Below are positions 1-9,770 of a DNA stretch of 43,732 bases, one piece after another. The notes under the pieces were generated by a model. That model saw only the letters and a list, made by a program, of their open reading frames with translations, did no database searches and was not told the DNA's origin. Positions within the stretch are counted from its first letter, which is position 1, and each line of letters begins with the position of its first letter. The position numbers and the translations under genes were made by a program. The DNA is from Prolixibacteraceae bacterium (GTDB lineage Bacteria > Bacteroidota > Bacteroidia > Bacteroidales > Prolixibacteraceae), in assembly GCA_019459485.1 (NCBI GenBank), contig JAIBEZ010000094.1, positions 1 to 43,732 of the forward strand, given 5' to 3'.

Positions 1-1
1 A

Positions 2-133
2 AAGAAAATATCATCAGAAATAAAAGCATGGGAAAATCACAGGAACAATAAAACTGCCAGAATCAAGTGGCAGTTTACAAACGACCAAGCACGGATAAAA
101 CTGAAAAGACTTTATCCGTCAATTTTAAATTAA
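2..133 (+). CDS. IS630-like transposase, C-terminal fragment
   Basis: This reading frame is open from the window edge and stops at TAA 131-133, giving 43 residues. The tail reads WQFTNDQARIKLKRLYPS, which from memory closely resembles the C-terminal signature of IS630-family DDE transposases in Bacteroidota (WQFTT..DARIKLKRLYP). The family moves DNA by cut-and-paste into TA sites. Only the end of the protein lies in the window, so the catalytic DDE residues cannot be seen, and intactness cannot be judged. The right inverted repeat of the element should lie shortly downstream, within about 134-250, but I cannot delimit it. A short alternative frame (1-51) is also open but resembles nothing. 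Confidence 0.7.
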   Translation, partial: KKISSEIKAWENHRNNKTARIKWQFTNDQARIKLKRLYPSILN

Positions 134-161
134 CACAACACTAGCTTGAGTACCGCATACT

Positions 162-204
162 ATTAAAGCGGGAAACTCCTTCCGGAATTTCCCGCTTTAA
201 TTTT
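162..204 (+). terminator. Strong hairpin terminator downstream of the transposase fragment
   Basis: Positions 162-175 (ATTAAAGCGGGAAA) and 188-201 (TTTCCCGCTTTAAT) form a perfect 14-bp inverted repeat with a 12-nt loop, followed by TTT. The A-rich left arm and T-rich right arm make it usable in both directions. It probably ends the transcript arriving from the left. It could alternatively belong to the transposon end. Positions 205-346 hold nothing else recognisable apart from the leader of the next gene. Confidence 0.65.
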
Positions 205-346
205 GATGCATTAAAAAAAACGTTCGTCCAATTTATCCCCACTTTCCGCTCAATTCCCGAAGCTGGAATTTTCCATCTAAATAATCGTATATTTAAACCG
301 TCTCTGAAGGTAACTAGCCCAGTGAACGATTATTATTTTTTTGATT

Positions 347-3289
347 ATGCCTGGAATATGTACCCATATAAATAAAAGACTGGTCTCCTGTTTCAAATTC
401 TTTTTTTTGTTTTCTGCAGTTGTTTCATCCGCCGAAAACATCAATATCGGAGTTCCCTATATTCATAATTATCAGAAAAAAGAATACAGAGCCGGTACTC
501 AAAACTGGTCGATATCGCAAGATAAAAATGGGTTTATGTATTTTGGCAATAACGAAGGACTACTGTTTTTTGATGGAGTAAGCTGGCGATTGCACCGTAT
601 GCCAAATTCGTCCATTGTGAGATCGCTATACATCGACAAGAACGAGCAGATTTATGTTGGCGCATACAACGAACTTGGGAAAATGGAAATCGGGAAAAGC
701 GGAAAAATGGAATTCCGCTCGCTAAAGAAATATATCCCTGAAGAATATTACAATTTCGATGATATCTGGAATATCTCGACATTCGAGAATAAGATCGTTT
801 ACCAATCCTATAATTGTGCTTTCCTATTCAGCAACGATTCAACAGTTTCAATCATAAAAGCACCAACAAGGTTTCAAAATTCTTTTCATGTTAACGAACA
901 TTTGTATTTTAACGATATTGAAAAAGGATTAATGGAATTTGCCAACAATACCTTAAGTAAGTTGAATTATTGCGAAGAAATAAAAGGCGAGGAAATATGG
1001 TCGATCTTACCCTTTAACGATGGAAACGATTTAATGATTTGTACTCTGAACAGAGGTATTTTTATATACAACGGCAAGGAACTGAAAGAATGGTCGGTCC
1101 CAGTTAATACACTTTTAAAACAAAATCAGATTTTCAGTGCAAGCATCATTCAGGAAAATCGTTATGCCATCGGAACTGTTCAGGATGGTGTTATTATCAT
1201 CGATGGATCCGGAAATATAATCCGGCATATAAACCGGCAAAAAGGCCTTCAAAACAACACCATTCTAAAAACTTTTACAGACAAGGCCGGCAACCTCTGG
1301 CTTGGACTTGATAATGGAATCGACTATGTGAATGTTAATTCGCCCATGACATTTCTTCAGCAATCAGATGGTATTGGTGCCGGATATACTGCGATTATCC
1401 ATAAGGGGAAAATTTATCTTGGAACCAATCAGGGACTATTTGTCAAAGACTGGGGCAATAACAATCAAAACAATACTTTCAGATTAATCCCCGGAACCAA
1501 TGGACAAGTATGGTTTTTAGGCGTTCACGACGATATTCTTCTCTGCGGGCATAACAACGGCACTTATATTATTTCAGGAGAAAAGGCAACGCAGATCAGC
1601 AAAATTCCCGGCGTCTGGAAACTGCATGCACTTAAACGTTTCCCCGGATATTTGATTGCAGGAACCTACAGTGGACTTACTCTTTACAAAAAAGAAAACG
1701 AAAGTTGGGTTTATTCAGGCAAAATAAATGGATTTAAAGAGTCGTTTCGCGTTTTTGAGGAAGATGAAAATGGCAACTTATGGATGAGCCACGGATTCAA
1801 GGGTATTTACAAGATCACCATTGGCCAAACATTAAATAATATTCAAACGTTCCGTTTTTATACCTCAAAGGATGGATTACCCACCGATTTCAACCTGAAT
1901 GTATTCAGAATAAAAGGGAAAATAGTGGTTGCTTCCAGCGTTGGTATTTATGAATACAATCCAAAAATTGATCAGTTTGAGCGTTCAGATTATTTCAATC
2001 AACTGTTAAGTCCGCTAAAAGATATTTCATTTTTGAAGGAAGATCAGAGTGGCAACATTTGGTACATGGCAGGGAATCTGGGAAAGAACTCGACAGGTGT
2101 CTTTCGGATACAAGACGATTTGAGCTACAAGCAGGTAACCGCCCCATTTGCTTTGCTAACAGGAAAGTTTATCAGCGGTTTCGAATCAATCTATTCATAC
2201 TCCAATGATTACATATTCTTCGGTACCGAAGACGGATTTGCGCTATATTCCCCGAACACAAAATACTACAACAATAATCCCGACATTTCAGCTTATATCA
2301 GCCGGGCAACCGCATTGTATCTCGACAGCACTTTCTATTACACAAACAGCAGCAACGATAAGAATAAAACCGACGCAGGTATTAATAGTTTTCCTTTTAA
2401 AGACAATACATTCCGGTTTTCATACACCTCACCATCCTATGAAAATAAGGATAACATAGAGTATAGTTTTAAACTCTCCGGATCAGGCAACAAGTGGTCA
2501 ACGTGGAGCAATACTACCTTCACCGAATTTGCCAATTTGCCTTCCGGAAAATATACTTTTAGTGTGAAAGCCAGAAACCAGATGGGAGTCGAAAGCCAGA
2601 CAGACAGTCTCTCATTCAAAATCAGGCCTCCCTGGTACAAGACCAATTTTGCCTATTCCATTTATTTTTTGGTGTTTGTATGTGCAGTATTCCTGACTAT
2701 CTGGATGGTTCTAAAACGCATCGAAATAACAAAGCGCAAAGAAAGATTAAAACATTTGCGTTCGTATCGCCAAAAAGAACAGGAATATATCCGGCAAGCT
2801 TTGCATGATGAAAAAAAGATCATCAGCCTGAAGAATGAAAAACTAAAAATTGAAATGATCCATCGCGACAAGGAACTGGCCAATCAAACCATGGATTTAA
2901 TCCGGAAAAATAAATTTCTGGTGAAAATAACCGAAGATTTGGGAAAGCTAAAAAATACGAGTACGGATGAATCAATCAAGGAGAAAGTGACCGTTTTAAT
3001 AACTAAAATAGACAAAGACATCGACAATAAAAAACAATGGGAAATATTCGAAACAGCCTTCGACGACGTGCACGAAGATTTCCTTAACCGGCTGAAAACC
3101 CAATATCCGAATCTCACACCAAATGAAATCAGGCTTTGTGCTTACCTTAGGATGAATATCTCAACCAAAGAGATTGCGCCATTAATGAATATCTCAGTTC
3201 GCGGAGTTGAGATCTGCCGCTACCGGGTACGCAAGAAACTTAACATTGACCGGGATCAGAACCTGACAAGCATGATTATTAACTTATAA
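347..3289 (+). CDS. Membrane-spanning beta-propeller/Y_Y_Y regulator with LuxR-type HTH
   Basis: Likely one-component transcription regulator of the adjacent glycan locus. The 980 residues show an N-terminal hydrophobic signal segment, then about 700 residues with recurring NLW.G / G..YI-type blades of a two-component-regulator propeller, then a triple-Tyr (Y_Y_Y) beta-sandwich near 690-755. One transmembrane helix follows (about 764-790), then a charged coiled coil (about 795-900), and a C-terminal LuxR/GerE-like helix-turn-helix (about 920-980, LTPNEIRLCAYLRMNISTKE). No histidine-kinase or receiver domain is present, so this is neither a hybrid two-component protein nor SusR. The architecture implies periplasmic glycan sensing and direct DNA binding inside. 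I chose ATG 347 over the upstream in-frame TTG 341. It lies directly upstream of and co-oriented with susC, so it most likely controls that locus; the effector sugar is inferred. Confidence 0.85.
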   Translation: MPGICTHINKRLVSCFKFFFLFSAVVSSAENINIGVPYIHNYQKKEYRAGTQNWSISQDKNGFMYFGNNEGLLFFDGVSWRLHRMPNSSIVRSLYIDKNEQIYVGAYNELGKMEIGKSGKMEFRSLKKYIPEEYYNFDDIWNISTFENKIVYQSYNCAFLFSNDSTVSIIKAPTRFQNSFHVNEHLYFNDIEKGLMEFANNTLSKLNYCEEIKGEEIWSILPFNDGNDLMICTLNRGIFIYNGKELKEWSVPVNTLLKQNQIFSASIIQENRYAIGTVQDGVIIIDGSGNIIRHINRQKGLQNNTILKTFTDKAGNLWLGLDNGIDYVNVNSPMTFLQQSDGIGAGYTAIIHKGKIYLGTNQGLFVKDWGNNNQNNTFRLIPGTNGQVWFLGVHDDILLCGHNNGTYIISGEKATQISKIPGVWKLHALKRFPGYLIAGTYSGLTLYKKENESWVYSGKINGFKESFRVFEEDENGNLWMSHGFKGIYKITIGQTLNNIQTFRFYTSKDGLPTDFNLNVFRIKGKIVVASSVGIYEYNPKIDQFERSDYFNQLLSPLKDISFLKEDQSGNIWYMAGNLGKNSTGVFRIQDDLSYKQVTAPFALLTGKFISGFESIYSYSNDYIFFGTEDGFALYSPNTKYYNNNPDISAYISRATALYLDSTFYYTNSSNDKNKTDAGINSFPFKDNTFRFSYTSPSYENKDNIEYSFKLSGSGNKWSTWSNTTFTEFANLPSGKYTFSVKARNQMGVESQTDSLSFKIRPPWYKTNFAYSIYFLVFVCAVFLTIWMVLKRIEITKRKERLKHLRSYRQKEQEYIRQALHDEKKIISLKNEKLKIEMIHRDKELANQTMDLIRKNKFLVKITEDLGKLKNTSTDESIKEKVTVLITKIDKDIDNKKQWEIFETAFDDVHEDFLNRLKTQYPNLTPNEIRLCAYLRMNISTKEIAPLMNISVRGVEICRYRVRKKLNIDRDQNLTSMIINL

Positions 3290-3387
3290 GAAACATACCT
3301 CTCTGTAGTACCCAACATCAAATTCCTGCTGTATAGTCTTTTCATTACCATCGACACATATATCACTGTATATGAAGAACATACATA

Positions 3388-3405
3388 ATTCATTGATGTA
3401 TGAAT
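3388..3405. promoter_or_regulatory. Inverted repeat upstream of susC, possible regulator site
   Basis: ATTCAT (3388-3393) and ATGAAT (3400-3405) form a 6-bp dyad with a 6-nt spacer. It lies about 50-90 bases upstream of the predicted susC promoter, in an intergenic region that otherwise contains no gene. The position suits an activator site for the LuxR-type regulator encoded just upstream. The repeat is short and AT-rich, so it could be chance. Confidence 0.3.
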
Positions 3406-3452
3406 GATGTAATGAGATATCCCACCTGATGTATTAATGCTGTACCTCTCCA

Positions 3453-3484
3453 TTAGATAGACGTCATAGATTTGAATAATTTTG
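3453..3484 (+). promoter_or_regulatory. Candidate promoter of the susC-led operon
   Basis: TAATTTTG at 3477-3484 fits the Bacteroidota -7 consensus TAnnTTTG exactly. A TTAG at 3453-3456 sits 20 nt upstream and is one mismatch from the -33 TTTG. The transcript would have a leader of about 70 nt before susC. Within that leader TTATCAATT occurs twice (3505-3513 and 3516-3524), spaced by exactly 11 bases. Confidence 0.5.
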
Positions 3485-3558
3485 CGCGATGAATTATTGA
3501 TTCGTTATCAATTTCTTATCAATTAATTCATATATCTATTCTAAAAATTTATGCGCTC

Positions 3559-6500
3559 ATGAAAAAAACATTTTTAGCTCTTATGATTTTGATGTGTTCC
3601 TTTGCGGGATATGCTCAGGAAATACAAGTGAAGGGAGTTGTCACATCAGCAGATGATGGACAACCGATCCCCGGAGTTAGTGTTGTTGTGAAAGGAACAA
3701 CTAACGGAATAATTACCGATTTTGATGGTAATTATACTTTAAAGGTACCGGGAAATTCAACCCTGGTCTATTCTTTTGTAGGTATGAAAAATCAGGAAAT
3801 CCCTGTTAATATGCGTACAGTTCTCGATATCGTTCTAGCCTCCGAGTTTACCGGTATTGATGAAGTTATTGTGGTAGGTTATGGTGTTCAGAAAAAAAGT
3901 GTGGTAACAGCGGCTATAAGCAGAGTTACCGCTGAAGATCTGAGCAAAACATCGCCTTCACGGGTTGAAGATGCACTCAAAGGAAAAGTTTCCGGAGTGC
4001 AGATTACTCAAAGTTCCGGTCAGCCAGGTTCCGATTCGAAAGTAAGAATTCGTGGTATCGGTACAGTTAATAACAGTGAACCACTCTATATAGTAGATGG
4101 CATGGCGGTTGACGGAGGTATTGACTATTTAAATCCGGTTGATATCCAGTCAATTGAAATTTTAAAAGATGCCGCCTCTGCAGCTATTTATGGTGCCCGT
4201 GCTGCCAATGGTGTTGTGCTGGTTACAACCAAATCAGGAACTTCAGGAAAGACTACCATCAGCTATGATGTGAGCTATGGCTTCCAAAATCCATGGAAGA
4301 AAAAAGCAGTATTAAACGCGACAGAGTATATGACGGTTATGAATGAAGCAGCCATTAATGATGGCAATAATCCTAGATTTAGCAATGAACAAATCGCGTC
4401 AGCCGGTGCAGGAACTGACTGGCAGGATGAAACCTTCAACTACAATGCTCCGGTACAAAGTCATCAGGTAAGCCTCAACGGAGGAAGTGATAAAGTAACC
4501 TATTTCTTATCCATGGGTTATTTTGATCAGGAAGGTATTGTTGGCGGTGACTATGGAAAATCAAACTTCAATCGCTGGAGTTTACGTTCAAATAACACCT
4601 ACAACGTATTTGAAACGACTGACCGTACTTTTCTGAATCAATTGAAAGTTGGTGCTAACATCGGTTACTCAAGAACCAAATCTTCAGGTATTGAAACAAA
4701 CTCAGAGTATGGATCGGTACTGGGAAGCGCCCTTGCTTTTGACCCAACAGTGCCTGTATATGCAACAGATCCAGCTTCGGTTTTAGCGCTTCATCCCTAT
4801 GCAGTAACCGATAAAAACGGAAATGTATTTTCAACTCCACCCAATGGATTTCAGGAAATTGCAAATCCGGTTGGAATGCTCAATGCTCCTTCTCACAGCC
4901 AGGGAAACGCCGACAAATTTGTATCAACTTTCTGGGCTGAATTAGACCTGATGGACGGACTGAAATTCAAATCCAGTTATGGTGTAGATCTTGCTTTCTG
5001 GGGAAACGACGGTTATACCTTCCCTCATTTCCTTGCTACACAAGGAAAAAGCATCACTCAAAGCTCTGTGAATTCAAACATGAATCGCGGAATGACCTGG
5101 CAGGTTGAAAACATATTAACCTACTCAAAAACGATTAATGAAAAGCACAACCTGACCTTTTTACTCGGCCAATCAGCAAAAGAATACAAACTTCGCAATC
5201 TCTTCGGTGACGATTATGATCTTCTGGAAACAGACCCAAGCAAGGCAAATATTGATTATGCGATTGCTGACCGGGATGACGAACGCACAGCTGGCGGAAC
5301 AGGAGGATTTTCTTCACAGACCCTGGCTTCGTATTTTGGTCGTTTGGATTATAACTATGCTGAAAAATACATTTTTCAGGCAACTGTACGTCGTGATGGT
5401 TCTTCCAACTTTGGACCGACCAACAAATGGGGTATTTTTCCATCCTTGTCCGTAGGCTGGAATATTGCTAATGAATCATTTCTGGAAGATCGTCCGGATT
5501 GGTTTACCAACCTGAAACTACGTGGTAGCTGGGGTAAAAACGGTAACGAAAGAATTGGGCAGTTCCGTTATACCAGTTTAATGAATGGCGGACAAAATTA
5601 CTATTTCGGTTCAGGCGATTATTCTACCATGCAATATGGCAGCAGCCCATCGAACATTTCCAATCCGGATGTCAAATGGGAAGAATCAGAACAACTTGAT
5701 CTGGGCTTTGAATCCTCTTTCTTTAAGAATTCACTGACTTTCGGATTCGATTACTTCAATAAAAAAACAAATGGCATGTTGATGGATCAGCCAATTCCAG
5801 CTTATGTTGGGAAAGGTGCTCCGATTGCCAATGCTGGTGACATGGAAAACTGGGGTTTAGAATTTGAAACCGGGTATAAACTAAAAATTCGCGACCTCTC
5901 TGTAAATATCAATGCAAATGCCTCTTATCTTCAGAATAAACTGATTAAACTGGGTAATGCAAGCGGTGAAGCTATTTACGAAAATGCAGGAGCTTCAGGA
6001 GTTGGCAGTTATGTAAAAGGAATGAACAATGAAGTATATCCTTTTTTCTATGGCTATAAAACAAACGGAATTGTTCAAAATCAGGCACAAGCCAACGAAT
6101 ACAATACAACTTTTGGCGAGTCAGCTCAGCCGGGTGATGTAATGTTCCAGGATATTGCCGGTGCTTTTGATGCAAACGGGAATGCAATTCCTGATGGCGC
6201 TATTACCGATGCTGATAAAACAAAAATTGGTAAAGGGATGCCCGACTGGACTTTTGGTCTTTCGCTGAATGCGGAATGGAAAGGTTTTGACTTGAGCGCG
6301 TTCTTTCAGGGTTCTTATGGAAATGACATTTTCGATTTCTCGCAACGTGGTGATATTACAGCCATGAACCGTCCGTCCTGGATACTTGACCGTTGGATTG
6401 GTGAAGGAACTTCAAACACGATACCCCGAATGACAGCGGTTAATCCAAACCGGAACTGGCGTTCATCCGATTTGTACATTAAAGATGGTTCGTATGTTCG

Positions 6501-6726
6501 TCTTAAAACCTTACAATTCGGCTATACATTGCCTGAAACCATCACCAAAAAGGCTTCCATTCAAAAACTCAGAATGTTTGTGTCAGCCGATAATTTACTG
6601 ACATTAACGAGTTATGAGGGTTTCGATCCTGAAATAGCTTCCGGAGGATATACGACAATTGGTATTGACCGTGGTATTTATCCACAGGCAAGAACCATTT
6701 CTTTGGGCGCCAATATTTCTTTTTAA
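3559..6726 (+). CDS. susC: SusC/RagA-family TonB-dependent outer-membrane transporter
   Basis: Outer-membrane pore that imports oligosaccharides with energy from TonB/ExbBD and works as a lidded pair with SusD. The 1055 residues begin with a cleavable signal peptide (MKKTFLALM..FAGYAQE). A carboxypeptidase-regulatory-like domain follows (about 22-105, GVVTSADDGQPIPGVSVVVKG), then a plug with IRGIGTVNNSEPLYIVDGM (about 110-225). The large remaining beta-barrel ends in an aromatic terminus (ISF), typical of outer-membrane proteins. Length is normal for SusC. It is followed after 20 bp by susD and shares its operon. Substrate is inferred from the downstream GH3, GH16 and GH30 enzymes to be a beta-glucan. 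The symbol is the family name, not proof of starch transport. Confidence 0.95.
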   Translation: MKKTFLALMILMCSFAGYAQEIQVKGVVTSADDGQPIPGVSVVVKGTTNGIITDFDGNYTLKVPGNSTLVYSFVGMKNQEIPVNMRTVLDIVLASEFTGIDEVIVVGYGVQKKSVVTAAISRVTAEDLSKTSPSRVEDALKGKVSGVQITQSSGQPGSDSKVRIRGIGTVNNSEPLYIVDGMAVDGGIDYLNPVDIQSIEILKDAASAAIYGARAANGVVLVTTKSGTSGKTTISYDVSYGFQNPWKKKAVLNATEYMTVMNEAAINDGNNPRFSNEQIASAGAGTDWQDETFNYNAPVQSHQVSLNGGSDKVTYFLSMGYFDQEGIVGGDYGKSNFNRWSLRSNNTYNVFETTDRTFLNQLKVGANIGYSRTKSSGIETNSEYGSVLGSALAFDPTVPVYATDPASVLALHPYAVTDKNGNVFSTPPNGFQEIANPVGMLNAPSHSQGNADKFVSTFWAELDLMDGLKFKSSYGVDLAFWGNDGYTFPHFLATQGKSITQSSVNSNMNRGMTWQVENILTYSKTINEKHNLTFLLGQSAKEYKLRNLFGDDYDLLETDPSKANIDYAIADRDDERTAGGTGGFSSQTLASYFGRLDYNYAEKYIFQATVRRDGSSNFGPTNKWGIFPSLSVGWNIANESFLEDRPDWFTNLKLRGSWGKNGNERIGQFRYTSLMNGGQNYYFGSGDYSTMQYGSSPSNISNPDVKWEESEQLDLGFESSFFKNSLTFGFDYFNKKTNGMLMDQPIPAYVGKGAPIANAGDMENWGLEFETGYKLKIRDLSVNINANASYLQNKLIKLGNASGEAIYENAGASGVGSYVKGMNNEVYPFFYGYKTNGIVQNQAQANEYNTTFGESAQPGDVMFQDIAGAFDANGNAIPDGAITDADKTKIGKGMPDWTFGLSLNAEWKGFDLSAFFQGSYGNDIFDFSQRGDITAMNRPSWILDRWIGEGTSNTIPRMTAVNPNRNWRSSDLYIKDGSYVRLKTLQFGYTLPETITKKASIQKLRMFVSADNLLTLTSYEGFDPEIASGGYTTIGIDRGIYPQARTISLGANISF

Positions 6727-6746
6727 CCATCAAAATACGATAAAAA

Positions 6747-8252
6747 ATGAAAAAATATAGTTTTATACTGGCACTGGCCACAATGTTAGGGTTCTCCTCA
6801 TGTGGCGATGATTTCCTCACGATCTCGCCAACTGCTTCGCAGGAAGCTGGCGGAGATGCGACTGAAGGAGCTATTTTAGCCAACCTTGCTTCCTGTTACC
6901 AGATTCTGCTGTTTGACAGTTATGCTGCAAGCAATTACAACAGTATTGTTTTGATGTCGGACTTACGTTCTGATGACATTTACAAAGGTGGTGGTGATGC
7001 AGGCGATCAGGCACAATTATACCGCCTTTCGCAGCTGGATGCAACTGCAACCGAACTTCCTGAAGGACTTTGGAATATCTATTACAGCGGAATCAGCCGC
7101 AGCAACAATGTCATTCAGGCCTGCGAAAATGCAGTCGGAGTATCTGAAGAAAATCTGAATCAATACAAAGCGGAAGCACATTTCCTACGTGCCTACTACA
7201 CACATTGGTTGTGGAAATTCTGGGGTAATATTCCATATTTCGAAGAAGATTTGCCTGCTCCATATATGGCCAAACAATATACTGCGGATGAAATTTACGT
7301 CAAAATCCTCGCTGATATAGACTTTGCCATTGAAGGCGATAAACTCCCAATGAATACAACAGCACAAAATGCAGGACGCATAACCAAAGCTGCCGCACAA
7401 ATGCTGAAGGCAAGGGTCGTTATGTACCAGAAAGATCAGACTAAATATGCAGCCGTATTAACTGATATGGCGGAGATTATTACCAGCGGAAAATACAGCC
7501 TGGTCAGCGATTTTTCTTCCATTTGGGTGAACGCCGGAGAATTCGGTGTTGAATCTATTTTTGAAACCAATCAGCTTCCTGAAGGTAAAACGTGGGGTGC
7601 AGCATGGCAAGGTTACGGAACAAATCTTCCGGCTTTTATCTCGCCAAACACTTTGGTTGGACAGGAACCTTTTATAGGTGGCTGGGGATTCGCACCGGTT
7701 CGGACGGAAACTTACGCGATTTATGAAGAAGGTGATACTCGCCGTGAAGGGTCGATCAATAAATTTGAAGACGGAACCTACGCGGTTCGCTTCCAGAACA
7801 CTGGATTATTCCTAGGAAAGTATGCCGCCCGTAAAGGATACAATCCCCCACCGGGAGATATCGATCTGAACTTTGATAACAACCTGCGTATTTTCCGTTA
7901 TTCTGAAGTATTGCTGAATGCTGCCGAATTAATGGTTGTGAACGGTGTTGCACCTGTACAGGGTGTTACTGCACAAAATTGTCTGGATGCCATCCGGTTA
8001 CGTGCCGGTGTGGAAACAATTCCGGCTACCACTGCAAATATTAAACTGGAACGCCGTCGCGAATTTGTAGGCGAAGGAATGCGTTTCTGGGATATTGTTC
8101 GTTGGGGCGATACAAGCTTACTGACAGAAAACAAACCTGCATTTTCTTCCGTGAGAACCTGGGAAGATCATTGTAAATATCTTCCGATTCCACAATCTGA
8201 AATTGAAAAAACAGAAGGGGAATTCAAACTTCAACAAAACCCGGGTTACTAA
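6747..8252 (+). CDS. susD: SusD/RagB-family surface glycan-binding lipoprotein
   Basis: Surface lipoprotein that caps the SusC pore and binds the polysaccharide. The 501 residues start with a lipoprotein signal (LGFSSCGDD, acylated Cys at about residue 19). The all-helical TPR-like fold shows family landmarks: LYRLSQLDAT, YKAEAHFLRAYYTHWLWKFW near 140-160, RYSEVLLNAAELM near 375, and a C-terminal RRREFVGEGMRFWDIVRWGD followed by YLPIPQSEI. Acidic residues directly follow the lipid-anchoring cysteine, as in surface-export signals of Bacteroidota lipoproteins. It sits 20 bp after susC and 30 bp before the next binding protein, so the three are probably co-transcribed. Confidence 0.95.
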   Translation: MKKYSFILALATMLGFSSCGDDFLTISPTASQEAGGDATEGAILANLASCYQILLFDSYAASNYNSIVLMSDLRSDDIYKGGGDAGDQAQLYRLSQLDATATELPEGLWNIYYSGISRSNNVIQACENAVGVSEENLNQYKAEAHFLRAYYTHWLWKFWGNIPYFEEDLPAPYMAKQYTADEIYVKILADIDFAIEGDKLPMNTTAQNAGRITKAAAQMLKARVVMYQKDQTKYAAVLTDMAEIITSGKYSLVSDFSSIWVNAGEFGVESIFETNQLPEGKTWGAAWQGYGTNLPAFISPNTLVGQEPFIGGWGFAPVRTETYAIYEEGDTRREGSINKFEDGTYAVRFQNTGLFLGKYAARKGYNPPPGDIDLNFDNNLRIFRYSEVLLNAAELMVVNGVAPVQGVTAQNCLDAIRLRAGVETIPATTANIKLERRREFVGEGMRFWDIVRWGDTSLLTENKPAFSSVRTWEDHCKYLPIPQSEIEKTEGEFKLQQNPGY

Positions 8253-8282
8253 TCATTTTCTAATTTATAAAGAAGATAACGT

Positions 8283-9737
8283 ATGAAAAATATATTTAAA
8301 CTAGGAGCAATAGCATTGATTTCGATCTGTGTTATGACAGCCTGCAATCCGCAGGAAGGCTCAGACTACTCGTTGGGTGAAATGCCAACCGCCGACCAGT
8401 TGGATTTCGCCAGTGTTCCAACTGCTGCAAAACCCAATGTGATTGATTTTGCCAATACTTCAAAAGTGGCGGGTGTTGCAACATGGGAACTGGGTAACGG
8501 TGCTACCGCTAAAGGAGAATCGGTTCAGGCCATTTATCCGTTTAAAGGAGAGTACACGATTGTCATGAATCTGTATACCACCGGTGGATCAACAAGCATA
8601 ACAAAAACGATCACTGTTGCCAACGACGATATGTCTTTACTTGACACTCCGATGTACAATGCCTTAACAGGCGGGGCTTCGAATACCAGTGGTAAGACAT
8701 GGGTGTTCGATCAGTTTCACGACGGACATTTTGGTGTAGGTCCGGCAGATGGTACTTCGCCAAGTTGGTGGAGTTGCCCGGCTGAAGGAAAAACAAGAAG
8801 TTGCCTTTATTCACAGGAATTCACCTTTACCCAGGTTGGAGTAAAACTGGTATGGACCAATAACGGATCTGTTTATTCAAATGAATCCGGAAGAGCTGCC
8901 CTTGCCACTTTGGGATACCCTAATTCGGTTGTACCTCTGGACGGAGATTTTGACATTGCATATGTACCCAAAGCGGCCTATACATTTGCACTGAATGAAA
9001 CTGCAAAAACAATAACGCTGAGTAATAGTGCATTTTTTGGACATTTTGCAGGAACCTCTACCTATCAGATATTAAGTCTTTCGGATGATGAACTTTACAT
9101 AAAGTGTTTAAGTACAACTGAGGTTGGAAACGGCTGGTGGTACAGATTAATTCCAAAAGAACTGAATATTAAACCTGTTATTATTATCCCGTTGAAGGAA
9201 ATCCCATTGGCTGAAAATTTCGAATCAGTAACTCCCAAAGTAGCATTTACTTCAGAGGATATGGGTTCATTGACAAATCCATTTTATTCCAATCCGGCTC
9301 CTATTGGTGTCAATAAAACCAGCAATGTATTCCTGTATGAAAAATCAGTTGGATTCTATTCCAATGTTTTCTTTCAGGCCAACGGATACAAATTTAATTT
9401 AACGGAGCAAAACAAAGTGACGGTGAAAGTATTTATTCCATCTTACAACGATTACACTACTGAATTTGAGGTTGCAGGATCGTGGGTAAGTAATAAAAAA
9501 CTGTTGCCTCAGGTTGCCGTAAAACTCCAGAACTCAAGTCTGGCCGGAAACGCCTACACCACTCAAACAGAGATTGTGAAAGCTGATCTGGAAACCGACA
9601 AATGGATCGAACTGACATTTGATTTCAGTGGAGTGAGCTCCCGCGAAGATTATGACAAGATTGTAATTCAATTCGGAGCTGAAGGTCATGCTGGTTCCGG
9701 CATATTCTTTTTCGACGATTTTGCTTTCGGAAAATAA
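8283..9737 (+). CDS. PKD-domain surface glycan-binding lipoprotein (SusE position)
   Basis: Probable auxiliary glycan-binding protein of the locus. The 484 residues start with a lipoprotein signal (CVMTACNPQEG, Cys near 20). A PKD-like immunoglobulin fold follows (about 40-115, VATWELGNGATAKGE..YPFKGEYTIVM). A central Trp-rich beta region (about 135-295) and a C-terminal jelly-roll-like module (about 310-484, ending FFFDDFAFGK) resemble carbohydrate-binding folds. No catalytic signature is visible. It holds the SusE/SGBP position right after susD and before a hairpin terminator. Sequence families at this position diverge quickly, so function rests mostly on context. Its strands and Trp/Tyr content fit binding of a beta-glucan chain. 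Confidence 0.7.
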   Translation: MKNIFKLGAIALISICVMTACNPQEGSDYSLGEMPTADQLDFASVPTAAKPNVIDFANTSKVAGVATWELGNGATAKGESVQAIYPFKGEYTIVMNLYTTGGSTSITKTITVANDDMSLLDTPMYNALTGGASNTSGKTWVFDQFHDGHFGVGPADGTSPSWWSCPAEGKTRSCLYSQEFTFTQVGVKLVWTNNGSVYSNESGRAALATLGYPNSVVPLDGDFDIAYVPKAAYTFALNETAKTITLSNSAFFGHFAGTSTYQILSLSDDELYIKCLSTTEVGNGWWYRLIPKELNIKPVIIIPLKEIPLAENFESVTPKVAFTSEDMGSLTNPFYSNPAPIGVNKTSNVFLYEKSVGFYSNVFFQANGYKFNLTEQNKVTVKVFIPSYNDYTTEFEVAGSWVSNKKLLPQVAVKLQNSSLAGNAYTTQTEIVKADLETDKWIELTFDFSGVSSREDYDKIVIQFGAEGHAGSGIFFFDDFAFGK

Positions 9738-9770
9738 ACAGTCTGTAAATTTTAAAATAATTGTAAATCA

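Noticed and set aside
51-76. AAACTGCCA / TGGCAGTTT 9-bp inverted repeat as a terminator
   Set aside because: It lies inside the transposase reading frame, has no T-tract, and the frame continues to 133, so it is probably chance.
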